From Arabidopsis thaliana (Eukaryota; Streptophyta; Magnoliopsida; Brassicales; Brassicaceae): DNA of 64,000 nucleotides. Below are positions 47,925-58,782 of this stretch, piece by piece. The stretch's first letter is position 1; each line of letters starts with the position of its first letter. The stretch lies in contig NC_003071.7 in assembly GCF_000001735.4 (NCBI RefSeq), positions 3,775,151-3,839,150 on the forward strand, given 5' to 3'. The position numbers and the translations under genes were made by a program. The notes under the pieces are model-generated. The model saw nothing but the letters and a program-made list of their open reading frames with translations, was not told the DNA's origin and made no database searches.

Positions 47925-48382
47925 CTGTATTGAAAACTGAATGAATCTCTGAAAACGTTGGATAAATAGCTTATGTCTCTCAGTAACAGGGTTTTCCAAA
48001 GAGCTTGATAATAGAAACTAGGGTCTAGAACAATGTATATAAACAATATAAAACGTCAGGGACTAATAATGAAAATAGGAAAGTCTTCTGGGGCAAATTT
48101 CCTCTTCTGTAAAATTGAAAGCGTCATGGACTTTTGCTGGGCTGAAACTGGTGTCGATCGAAACCAAGAGTGTGTCGATCGACACTCCTCTTGATTCACG
48201 GATCCAAAATCGTCCTTAGCTTCCTTTTCCTTATCTATTGCTCCAAAATGTCTCCTCATATCCATTGATGTCCCATTGCATAGATACCTGAAAAGACACT
48301 TAAAAGACTCGAGAAATAACATAAAGACTCAAAATCCATTACCTAAAACATAGATAAAATCAGCGAAAATAGGGATATATCA
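47925..48382 (-). repeat. Athila-type element 1, truncated 5' LTR
   Basis: It matches 39412-39868 of the other LTR of the same element and ends GGGATATATCA. About 740 bp of LTR are missing on the side facing gag, together with the primer-binding region. Confidence 0.8.
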
Positions 48383-48389
48383 TATATCA

Positions 48390-48823
48390 TGGAAGAGACA
48401 GGTCAGCTCCTCAACTTGCACCATCATAGGCCGTGAGTCCACCATTTTGTAGTCTAGAAACTTTGCCGCGGCATATTTCTGTGATCCAGCATCTTTGGTT
48501 TGGTACTTCTTATCAAGAGAATCCCACAGCTCGTTAGAGGTCTCGACATTAGAGTACACATTGTACAGCGGATCGGAGAGGCGGCTTTGGATATATCCCT
48601 TACACATGAAATCACCGTGTTCCCACGCATGAACACTCGCAAGCGCACGAGGGTCCATGTTGTCCGCTGGGAGGATTGGTTTCTCTTCCTGCGTGTACTG
48701 GCTCAGCTTCAGTGTTGTCAAGTAGAAATTCTGCCACATCTTAAATGAGCTCCCATCGAACTTTTTGGGAAGGAGGCCTGCTGAATTTGCCGCAGTGTAC
48801 TGGCTCAGCTTCAGTGTTTTCAA
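48390..48823 (-). mobile_element. Ty1/copia fossil, gag 5' part
   Basis: The minus strand encodes the front of a copia Gag: NSAGLLPKKFDGSSFKMWQN, YTQEEKPILPADNMDPRALA, VETSNELWDSLDKKYQTKDA and KYAAAKFLDYKMVDSRPMMV. The gag 3' part lies at 38140-38674, so the Athila-type insertion separates them. The start is bordered at 48824-48828 by another LTR fragment. Confidence 0.8.
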
Positions 48824-48827
48824 CTAT

Positions 48828-49976
48828 GTTTTAGGTATAGGTTTTAGAGTCTATTTGTTATTTCTAGAGTCTTTTCTAGTTTTTTTCAGGTTTTTACATG
48901 TTTGAGATTCATTTGAAGATTATGGAACATTCTGGAGCAAAACAGAAAGCTTAAGCTGCAGAAGCAATCCGGAGACGAAAATGCATGTAGGTGTCGAACG
49001 ACACCACCCCTGGTGTTGAGCGACACGAATACCTAATAGTAATTTTGGGATGCAACTTATTGAAGTTTTGAAAATTTACAGATTCGGCCCAGAAGTTTCT
49101 CCTATTTTTAAATAAAGCCCAACACGTTTTTAGAACCTATATATATAGTTTTTAGGTCATTGTTTGGAAGTAAGCTTTGGGAGGCTATTCCCTTTTTCTA
49201 TTTTGTTCTTGGGAGCATAACCGTGTGGAAACTTCCTTTAGAGAAGATTTTTCTAAATTCTTTTCTCTTGTTATTTTCTTATAAGATTTCTATTCTAATC
49301 ATGTTGTGTGCTACAATCTCCATGTTTGAGTAGTTTTCTTGTTAGGTTTAGGGTTTCTCATTAGGGATTTAGATGATTTAGTAGATTGCCCCCTTGCTAG
49401 GTTATCTGTTAGGATTCTTCATCTTTAATTGTTCTTAATGCTAGTTCTAGATTAGCTAACTAGAACTTGAATGCAGACAATAGATATACCCGCTATAGGT
49501 ATCTATAGTTGGATCTATTATTTGATGAGCCTGGTTTATAGGTGTGTAATAAAAATCGGCCTATCTACTAAGGTGAACAATTGAACTTGATTAGAATGCA
49601 TGTTTAAGTATAAGATCTCTCGGCTTCTCCGGTTATTCTTAGCTATAGGCACAGGGAGTTTCGTGGAACGCCACCGGTTATTCCAAAATTAGAGTTTGAG
49701 TTTAAGAACGGTTCGATAACAACCTAGCTATCACTATATCTACTAATCATCTATCTCCCAAGAATACCCTAAACTTGACTCTTTCCCATCTTATTTACAT
49801 CTTAATACTTATTGCTTTTCTTTATTTCTTATTTTATAATCTATTGGTCTAGCTTAATTGAAATCATCATAAGTCTATTGTGTGAACATCGAGGGTTCAA
49901 TGGAATTCGAGCTTTAAGTGCTAATGACGATCTCTTATTTTAGGGAGTAAGCTTAAGGCAATTTGAGCTATATCAC
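48828..49976 (+). mobile_element. Athila-type LTR fragment, opposite orientation
   Basis: It starts TATGTTTTAGGTATAGG and ends GCAATTTGAGCTATATCA. It is the inverse of the LTR class at 32987-34156, lacking about 40 bp at its first end. It contains TGTCGAACGACACC. No internal element sequence or primer-binding site follows on the right, so it is a solo or remnant LTR. Confidence 0.8.
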
Positions 49977-50463
49977 CTCCCAAAATTTTCTTACCAAAAA
50001 CCAAAACCTTAACACAAATGACACAATTTCTGATATATAGAGTTAGATCGTCGACTCTTGTGAGTGATGCTTTTTTTTCGTTTGAGTGTTCTCATTTTGA
50101 AATGTTTAGTGAAGATAACGAATAAAGATATGATTGTATATAACTATATATGGTGGAAACATTATTCACTTGTCATTTATACTCTATACATATTTCCAAA
50201 TATGTCCAAAACTTGAATAAGCTAACGTATATACAGATAAAGACAAACACCATCTCAAACCCAATAAAATTAGTCTGTTTACACGCATTCATCCAGAAGA
50301 TTATGCCACTGCGAATGACAATACTTTAAACCTTTTGATTTGTGAATGACAACACTCTTGCTACTTTCACGATTTCCAAAGATTTATCTTATAGTCAAAT
50401 TTTCATAATATAATGCTAGCGTGTAAATTATTTTGGATCAATATAAAATAGAGTATTCAAGCT
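49977..50463. other. Spacer, nothing recognised
   Basis: AT-rich sequence between two retroelement fossils. No gene, RNA or repeat boundary is recognisable. Confidence 0.4.
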
Positions 50464-51067
50464 TGATAAGTGTGCATTTTACACGTTTTGAGCATCCATT
50501 TGTCATCACTTTAGCATCATATCACCACTGTTTTATACCATTTCTCATCATTTGTCATCACTTTGCATGGTTAGGATAGTTTTGCATGCATATTGCATAT
50601 TTGTGTTGTGTTCAGGTAATTTGGAGCTGCTGCCGAGCTAATTTGAAGAGGTGGACCTGATCAAATCAACATACTCGACCACGAGCTCGAGTACCGTCAT
50701 CCTGGAGATCCTGAAATACTCGGCCACAACTTCCACAACAAATCACTCGACCGCGACACTCTATCCACCACTCGACCACGAGGTCGAGTAGATGACTTCC
50801 CCACTTCACAACACCACTCGACCCCCTGGTCGAGTAGCTACCTTCACCGCTTCGATTCACCACTCGACTACATGGTCGAGTCCCACCATCATCATTCACT
50901 CGACCAATCACTCTACCAACAGGTCGAGTATCACCATCATCATTCACTCGACCAATCACTCTACCAACAGGTGCAGTATCACCATCATCATTCACTCGAC
51001 CAATCACTCTACCAACAAGTCGAGTTCCACCATCATCCACCACTCGACATCATACTCGATTGCCAGC
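50464..51067 (+). repeat. 5' LTR-like region of the TCGACC-rich element
   Basis: It matches the first ~560 bp of the right LTR from TGATAAGTGTGCATTTTACA on, then passes directly into gag-like sequence. It holds an extra ~60-bp duplication (CATTTGTCATCACTTT region) not in the right LTR. Confidence 0.75.
50884..51030 (+). repeat. 48-bp minisatellite, three copies, in the left LTR
   Basis: A unit containing CACCATCATCATTCACTCGA and CCAATCACTCTACCAACA repeats three times, spaced 48 bp. The same three-copy array occurs at 55492-55637 in the right LTR. One reading frame gives HHHHSLDQSLYQQVEY per unit. Confidence 0.9.
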
Positions 51068-53040
51068 AGAGTCAGAACAAACCTTTTGTTCCCTACAATC
51101 AAGGCTTTGCTCCCGAACAGCAATTTCAGGAGAACTACCAGCAAACACCACCCAGGTTTGCCCCACAGCAACACCAAGGTCCTTCTGCACCTGATGCTGA
51201 CATGAAACAAATGCTACAACAGCTGCTCCAAGGACAAGCATCTGGCTCCATGGAGATTGCTAAGAAGATATCTGAATTACACCATAAGCGACATTGTAGC
51301 TACAATGATCTGAAAGCAAAAGTGGAGGCCTTGAATTCCAAAGTCCGATACTTGGAGGGCTAATCAACATCTACCTCTACTCCCAAAGTTACAGGACTTT
51401 CAGGGAGGTCAATACAGAATCCAAAGGAGTATGTCACAGCTCATGTTATCCCTATCTGCCATGATCGAGAGCTGCCAACTCGACATATCCCTACCTCCAT
51501 CACTGAGGACAGTTAAATTCAAGAAGGGGAGGATTTTTGTCAGAATGAAGCTTTAGTTGAAAACGCAACAGACAAGCCCCCACTCGACCACACTACTCGA
51601 TCACTAGCTCCTGTTGAAGAACCAGATGTTGCTAATAATATGGAAAAAGTCTTTGTTACTCCTCCTTACAAGCCCCCACTTCCATTTCCTGGTCGACACA
51701 AGAAAGAGTTAGCAGATAAGTACAGAGCTATCTTTGCCAAGAACATAAAACAAGTTGAAGCCAGGATACCTCTTGTTGATGCTCTCACGCATATCCCAAA
51801 TTCCCAAAAATTCCTGAAAGACTTGATCATGGAGAAAATTCAAGAAGTTTAGAAAACAACAATTATGAGCCATGAGTGCAGTGCCATCATACAGGAGAAG
51901 GATATACCAGAGAAGCTAGGAGACCCTGGTTCATTCACTCTACCATGCTCCTTAGATTCATTGACTTTTAATAAATGCCTTTGTGACCTAGGAGCATCAG
52001 TAAGTCTCATGCCACTCTCAGTAGCTAAGAGGTTGGGTTTCAACAAATATAAATATTGCAATATCTCCTTAATCTTGGATGATGGGTCTTTTAGACAACC
52101 TCATGGGTTATTAGAAGATTTGCCTATCAAGATTGGAAATGTGGAAGGTGCCTATAGACTTCATAGTGCTGAACATGGATGAAGAACCAAAAGATCCCTT
52201 TATCTTAGGAAGGTCCTTTTTGGCTACAGCTAGAGCAATCATAGGTGTTAAGCAAGGAAAGATTGATCTTAATATGGGGAAGGATTTTAAAATTAAGTTT
52301 GACATCAATGATGCTATGAAGAAGCCGACAATAGAAGCACAGACCTTCTTAGTTGGGGAAAGGATCGGCTAGTTGATGAACTGCTAGTGGAACTTGAAGA
52401 AGCAAATAACTCAAAAACTGTTTTAATCAAGAGTGGTAAAGCTGGGTATCTCCCTAATGAAACTTTGAATTCTGAAAAGTCATTAGACTCACACAAGGCA
52501 GCAGTTGGTTCAGAGGTTTACAAGGGCTTGATGGGGTCTAAACCAAATGATATGAGAGCTAATGAAGTAAGTTCAACACATACTCGACCAACTGATTCCA
52601 CCAACAACTCGAAGAAGCCTCCAACTTTCCCTGAGAGCTCATGCTTGACCGAACAGCTCAAGGCAAGCACTCGAACGTCAGATGATTGGTTAGAACTCAA
52701 GGAGAGATCTAAATGGCAGGACAAAGCCATACAAGAGCTAACATATATTGTGAAAGAGATGAAGGATCGAATCAAGGAGCTCAATGGAAAAGCTAACCAA
52801 GTACCACTCAACATCAAGGACGTCCCAGATTATGGAGCCACTATTCTGGTCAGCAAAGAAAGATGTGAATTCACGTTGGAATGGTCTAGTGGAGAAGACT
52901 ATCCTGATAAAAAAGAAGCTTACTTCGAGGACATGGCCACTAAGTTCTCAATTGCAGACCTGTCAAGAAACACTAATGAGTACGATGATCACCCTACTCA
53001 AGAAGGAGAGGAGACCTCATCTCCTCTCTGCAACCCAGCC
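51068..53040 (+). other. Gag/protease region of the TCGACC-rich element
   Basis: Visible segments are a glutamine/proline-rich Gag tail (FAPEQQFQENYQQTPPRFAP, MKQMLQQLLQGQASGSMEIA), a linker region (YKPPLPFPGRHKKELADKYR, LVDALTHIPNSQKFLKDLIM), an aspartic protease region ([40 protein letters not shown]), and a charged coiled-coil-like tail (KAIQELTYIVKEMKDRIKEL). It is a fossil with several breaks, and nothing of the polymerase follows. Confidence 0.75.
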
Positions 53041-55123
53041 TAAGCCAAATGAGTATGAGAAGTCAAGCTTGGAGACTTAAAACAAGCTCACTTGGGAGGA
53101 AGTCCCATGTCTGTCTTTGTACAAATATCTATTTTTCCTTGTTATTTTTGATGCATGTTATTAGTGTTTTCAGGAGATAAGTATGTAGAGCTGAGTAAAG
53201 TGGATTCTGGCTTTGAGAGTACAACAGTGTACTCGACCATAGACAAAGAAAAATACTCGACCATAGACAATGAAAAATACTCGACCTTATTTTGGCTTAA
53301 TCACGCCAGAAGATCACTCGACCGCGGTGCTGACTGTAGTAGAAGAAGAGGGGTCGAGTATACTTGTGGCGGTGCTGGCCGTAGCAGAGGCGATGAGCTC
53401 GAGTACCCTCAGGGAGCTGGAGCTGAGACAGAACAGGGAGACACTTCAATGGGCTGGGAGAATTCACATGCATCCATTGATGACCAACTCCATTAAAACT
53501 TGACTGAGGTAAGCGCCTCACTTCACCATTGTACTATACCATCTCCTGTTTTTATTTTGTTTCTGTGATGTGGTTTGTCATGAGTACTCTCTTCCAAATT
53601 TGGTTACACAGTGGACTGTGTGATTTAAGTTTAGGGGAGGGCTCAGGAAGTGTGTGTTACATTGTATATACTCTTGAGTCTGCATTCATCTAAAGCATAG
53701 AAAAACCAAAAAAGTTTTGAAACATTTCAGAAAAATATTTCACAAAAACAGAGTGTTCATATAGTTGCATTGCATTTAGGATTGAATGTAGAATGTTTCA
53801 TATAGGATTGTTGCATATGCATAGGGGATAATGAGGAGATAACCTTGTAAGCATGATGATTCACTAAATGAGTTATTAGTTCTCTTATGCATTTGAATGA
53901 CTTTGAAGTAAAACCGCACCATGTTCTATAGAAACCACTCGTTGCATGTCATGACACCTTTTCCTGTCAATTTGAACTTGAATCTGACTTATAATTATCA
54001 TGTTAGCATCGATTTTAAACTCATGGCTAGAACACATATTTGGATTTTCTTTAATTTATTCATCACTCTTGCTAATCCAAGTAGTTGCTTCTATTATTGG
54101 AGTAGTTCCCCCTCCCTTAACCAACCCTTCTTTCAAGCCATGTTATTGTGAGAGCATATGAGGCCTATTTTCAGGATTGAGTTTGGTAGAACGTGTTAGG
54201 TTTCAGCCGACAAGAGTAGTATCCCATGTAGTTTGAGTCTGCGTTTTCGGACTTGGTAGGAGTAGGTGGGAACTTATTTGCAGATTGAGATTGAGTGTGA
54301 AAAGAAAAAAAAAAAGAAAACTGGTTAGAATCTTTAGGAGAAGGAAGCTGAGAATCATATTGAGGTCTAGTGAATGTTTGGGAAGCATAGAATTGATAAG
54401 ATATACCCTAAAAAAAATGGCAATAAAAACAGAAAGGAAAAGAGAAAAAACAAAAATCATAAGAGCCATTAGAGTTTAAGTAAAACCAATTCACTAGATT
54501 AGACTCATAGACTTTAAGAAAAACTTCTCCTTAAGAGCAAGAGCAAAAAAAAAGAAAAGGAAATGAGTTGATCCAAGAAAGAATCGAAATATGCCTTTAG
54601 TGCAAAAGGGTAGACTTAGGATCATCATTGGGTTTAGAGATAGGACCATCTACTTGTTATTCACGGTTTACGTCATTGGGTAGATGGGGTGCTATTCTTG
54701 TATGCATAGGTTGGTACTTATCTTTAGCATTCTTCTAAAGCCCAATCCTTTTTCATTAAGAGTTCCCTGTTATTAAAATCTGAACCACCTTAAAGAGACC
54801 ATCTTTGTCTCATAACCTGTCCTTAGCCAAATGAGTTCACTAGCGACGCATATCTTGATTCATGTTCATGAACTTAATGAATGTTAAAGGGATTGGTCGA
54901 TCTTGACATATTGTGCAACTGAGTGTGAATTTGGATCATAACAGAGAATGGCTATAGTTTTTAAGTAGAAGTCGATCACCTCGCATCTTAGAACTGTTAG
55001 CTTATACATTAATCTTAATTGTCATATCTCATGCTTTGCTTGTGAGTCCCCGCTTTCAAAACTCACCTCTAGCTTGTTCTTAATTGTTTGCTTGAGGGCA
55101 AGCAAAGACTAAGTTTGGGGGAG
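53041..55123 (+). other. 3' non-coding region of the TCGACC-rich element
   Basis: It starts with a cluster of TCGACC/GGTCGAG motifs (53230-53410) and then long non-coding sequence up to GAGGGCAAGCAAAGAC and the purine tract at 55114-55123. The same GAGGGCAAGCAAA.GACTAAG lead-in precedes the LTRs of the Athila-type copies here, which supports a common lineage. Confidence 0.65.
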
Positions 55124-56856
55124 TAGATAAGTGTGCAATTTACACGTTTTGAGCATCCATTTGTCATCACTTTGCATGTTTAGGATAGTTTTGCATGCAT
55201 ATTGCATATTTGTGTTGTTTTCAGGTGATTTGGAGCTGCTGGCGAGCTAATTGGAAGAGGTGGACCTGATCAAATCAACATACTCGACCACGAGCTTGAG
55301 TACCATCATCCTGGAGTTCCTAAAATACTCGGCCACAACTTCTACAGCAAATCACTCGACCGCGACACTCTATCCACCACTCGACCACGAGGTCGAGTAG
55401 ATGACTTCACCACTTCACAACACCACTCGACCCCCTGGTCGAGTAGTTACCTTCACCGCTTCGATTCACCACTCGACTACATGGTCGAGTACCACCATCA
55501 TCATTCACTCGACCAATCACTCTACCAACAGGTCAAGTATCACCATCATCATTCACTCGACCAATCACTCTACCAACAAGTGCAGTATCACCATCATCAT
55601 TCACTCGACCAATCACTCTACCACCAAGTCGAGTTCCACCATCATCCACCATTCGACATCATACTCGACTGCCAGCTTAAGAGTCTTCTCGATTCCGCAC
55701 TCAACCAGACAATCTAGCATAAGGAAGAAAAGAAGACTCCAGCAAATCACTCGACCAATCACTGGACCACCTAGGTCGAGTATCGTTCTTAATCCGTCCC
55801 AATACTGCGTCGTTTTGAGTATTAGGGTTTCAGAACATTTTGCTATAAGTAGCTTGTACTTTATATTTTCGAGAAAAAAGTTTTCTTCCGCAGACACTGT
55901 GTGTTATTGATATTTTGTAATCCAGATTTCTCTTAATTTATTCAGTATTTGCTTTCATTTTGTTTACTAAGTTGTTCATCCTGTTATCATCTTGCTATTA
56001 CTCTGTTGCTATCATGTTTTCATTCTTACCATCGTTTATGCTTTCTACAATGATGTCTGATTAGTGACTAGGTTTCTGAGGATGGGTTAGAGTAGTTTAG
56101 AATTCTCAGTATGCTAGGTGGTTGAGTTTGATTTATAGATCCCTTCTACATTAGTTGTTCTTAATGCTTATTGCTTTCTGATCCACTGGAATTTGAGCCC
56201 AGCCATTTCCGCACCCAAAAGGTGTTAGATGAAATGTCTGAACCACTAATTCCAGAGATTTGTGGCTATGTACCAAGGTATTGGTTACATGGAGCGTTTT
56301 GGCTTTAACTTTTTGATTCGTAATGCCTGTTAGGTTAGCTCTCGTCAATGGTGATAGAGTTTGGGACGTGTTTAACTTGAGGGTCTCTGTTGCGGTGGCA
56401 CTTAGATTTAGTTATCGAACTTGTTGTCTAGGGATAATTTATTGAGCATGTCAATCACTTGTAAACTGAGGAAACGAAACTACTCAATTACCCCATCCTC
56501 GGGAATTCCTCATCTAATTGATTTCTTTGTTTACTCTGCTATTATTTACTGCATCTTGCTGCTTGTTGTTTAGTTCTTGCATTTTATGCGTGTTACTCGA
56601 CCTGATACTCGACCACCCAATTGTCTAGAAACAGTCTGTGCAATCGAGTATCCTTGTTATATTTTCTGTCTGTTACTCGATTTGTCACTCGACCAAATCC
56701 TGTGCTTGGTAACAAGCTGTGTTGGTCGAGTGTTTTAATGTTTCTGCTTGAATTTCTGTTTCCTGCATGTTCACTTAGGACTGCTAGAAACCCCAAAACC
56801 TGTTATTGCTCGGCTTGACTTTGTGAACTCTGATTGCATCTTGATTGCTAGCATCA
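55124..56856 (+). repeat. 3' LTR of the TCGACC-rich element (1.73 kb)
   Basis: It begins TAGATAAGTGTGCAATTTAC directly after the purine tract and ends GCTAGCATCA. The first third is packed with ACTCGACC/GGTCGAGT motifs and the 48-bp minisatellite; more TCGACC copies occur at 56595-56735. It is full length or nearly so. Confidence 0.8.
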
Positions 56857-57689
56857 CACCCATTTGGATTGAGAACCTAAAATACTACAACGACATGATT
56901 GGTGTTTAGAATAATTGATTAAAAACTTATTATCAAATCTCTTGTGGTTATCGTGGTAAAAATGAAATCCAATAATTATTCTATAAAATAATATTTCGAT
57001 ATAAGATCGATACATTAAATTAAAACTCCAATAAATTAATTCAGAAAACAATAAACAGTTACAATAATTTAAAAAGGGATAATAGAACCCCATGTATATT
57101 ACAAACATTTTATCCATAAAATATAACACTTTAAACACTAAAATAATTCGACATTTTTCGATATCTATAACCACTCAATCATCCTATACAAGATTTCCAA
57201 AAAGAAATGTTAATTACCAATATTCGACATAGCTTAGAGAATTTCACATATTCTCGATTTCTTACATACGATGAAACATAACGTACTTATTACAAATGAT
57301 TTATACATCAATTGTAACGCATAAAAATATCAAAGTTATAACATATTTTGGTAGCGTTATCCATAACCACTCAATAATCCAAGTGTAATCATCAAAAAAA
57401 GATAAAAAGTTTCCAACATAATGATCGTATATAAACTTGCAAATTATATATGCGCATTTTTCAAGATCAAATCTTTAACATCAAAGAATAATTCTACAAC
57501 ATCATTCAACGAAACAATGCAAATAACTTTGTAATAACTATAACTTTGATCATCCTTTGAAGTATTTAAGTATTTTACATACAAATTTGTAATTTAAAGG
57601 GTTTACAAACGAAATAAAAAAACAAATAAAGATTTATAAACGAATTTGCAATTTTAAAGAGGTCTAAACAGAAGAAATATAAATAATAA
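56857..57689. other. AT-rich spacer, nothing recognised
   Basis: Very AT-rich sequence. The phrase ATAACCACTCAAT occurs twice (about 57169 and 57363). No gene or element boundary was found. Confidence 0.4.
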
Positions 57690-58782
57690 TGATATGGTTT
57701 AAAGTTTTTTTGTCCACACAATGAGTTGAATGTCAAGATTAAGCTAGTAGAGATTGATTGTAATAAGAAGTAAACAAAGTAAAAAGACAACGGATTGATT
57801 GGTTGTAAACGATAAAATAAAGAGGTAGGAACAAGGTATTCTCAGGAGACTATTGGTTAGTAGATCTAATGAAAGCTAGGTTGTTATCGAACCATTATTA
57901 AACACAAATTTTAATTATGGAATAACCGGTGGTGTTCTGCAAAACTTTTGTGCCTATAGCTAAGAATAACCGCAGAAGCCGAGAGATCTTTAACCTAAAC
58001 ATGCATTCTAAACGAGTTCAATTGTTCACCTTAGTATATAGGCCGATTCTTATTACACACCTATAAACCAGACTCATCAAATAATAGATCCAACTACATA
58101 TACCTATGGTGGGTATATCTAGTGTCTGGATTCAAGATCTAGTTAATTACTCTAGATCTAGCATTAAGATTAATTCTACACATAATTTAGCAAGGGGGTG
58201 ATCTACTAAACCATATGAATCCCTAATGAAAAACTCAATTCCTAACAAGAAACTACTCAGACAGATTGATTGAAACAAACAACATAAATGAATAAGAAAG
58301 CATAAACACAACAAATAAAATTAGGGAATGAAAGGATCTCTTCACTGTAATGAGAACTGAATGAATCTCTGAAGAACAACGGATGATTAGCTTATGTCTC
58401 TCTGAAAATAGGGATTAAAAACTTGATAAAAGGAACTTAGGTCTAAACAATGACCTTTAAAACTATATATAAACCCTATAAAACGTCCAGGGACTAATAA
58501 TGCAAATAGGGAAGTCTTTTGGGGCAAATTTCCACTTTTGTAAACTTGAAAGCGTATTGGACTTTTCTGGGCCGAAACTGGTGTCGATCTCTGAATCTGA
58601 AATCTGAAATCATCCTTAGCTCCCTTTCCTTAGCTTTTGCTCCAAAATGTCTCCTCATCTCCATTGTTGTCCCACTGCATAGAATACCTGAAAAGACTCT
58701 AAAAAGACTCGAGAAATAACAAAAAGACTCAAAATCCTAAACCTAAAACATAGATAAAATCAATAAAAACAGGGTTATATCA
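57690..58782 (-). repeat. Athila-type element 2, 3' LTR
   Basis: 1093 bp, starting TGATATGG and ending GGTTATATCA. It matches 38675-39868 but has a deletion of about 75 bp near its start and has lost part of the palindrome pair near 58580. Confidence 0.8.

Larger units (their letters stand above)
38675..48382 (-). mobile_element. Athila-type Ty3/gypsy element 1 (with nested CACTA-3)
   Basis: A minus-strand fossil inserted in the copia gag. The nearly matching 5-bp flanks are TATCT (38670-38674) and TATAT (48383-48387). Parts in element orientation: a truncated 5' LTR (47925-48382), gag and protease (about 46000-47690), a non-coding 3' region, a purine tract (CTTGGGGAGT, next to 39869) and a full 3' LTR (38675-39868). 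Reverse transcriptase, RNase H and integrase are absent. It is broken. By eye the LTR overlap is about nine in ten identical, pointing to an age of some million years. Confidence 0.85.
50464..56856 (+). mobile_element. Ty3/gypsy fossil with TCGACC-rich LTRs
   Basis: A plus-strand element. Parts: a truncated 5' LTR-like region (50464-51067), a gag C-terminal part and protease (51068-52375), a downstream coding-like stretch (52387-53040), a 3' non-coding region, a purine tract (TTTGGGGGAG, 55114-55123) and the 3' LTR (55124-56856). Reverse transcriptase, RNase H and integrase are absent, and no primer-binding site follows the first LTR. The protease motif CDLGASVSLMPLSVAKRLGF is of the Athila/Tat kind. 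The element is broken, with several breaks and large losses. No matching target duplication was seen. Confidence 0.8.

Noticed and set aside
50680-51060. CRISPR-like spaced repeats (ACTCGACC)
   Set aside because: Spacing is irregular, the motif occurs in both orientations, and the host is a plant; it is LTR sequence.
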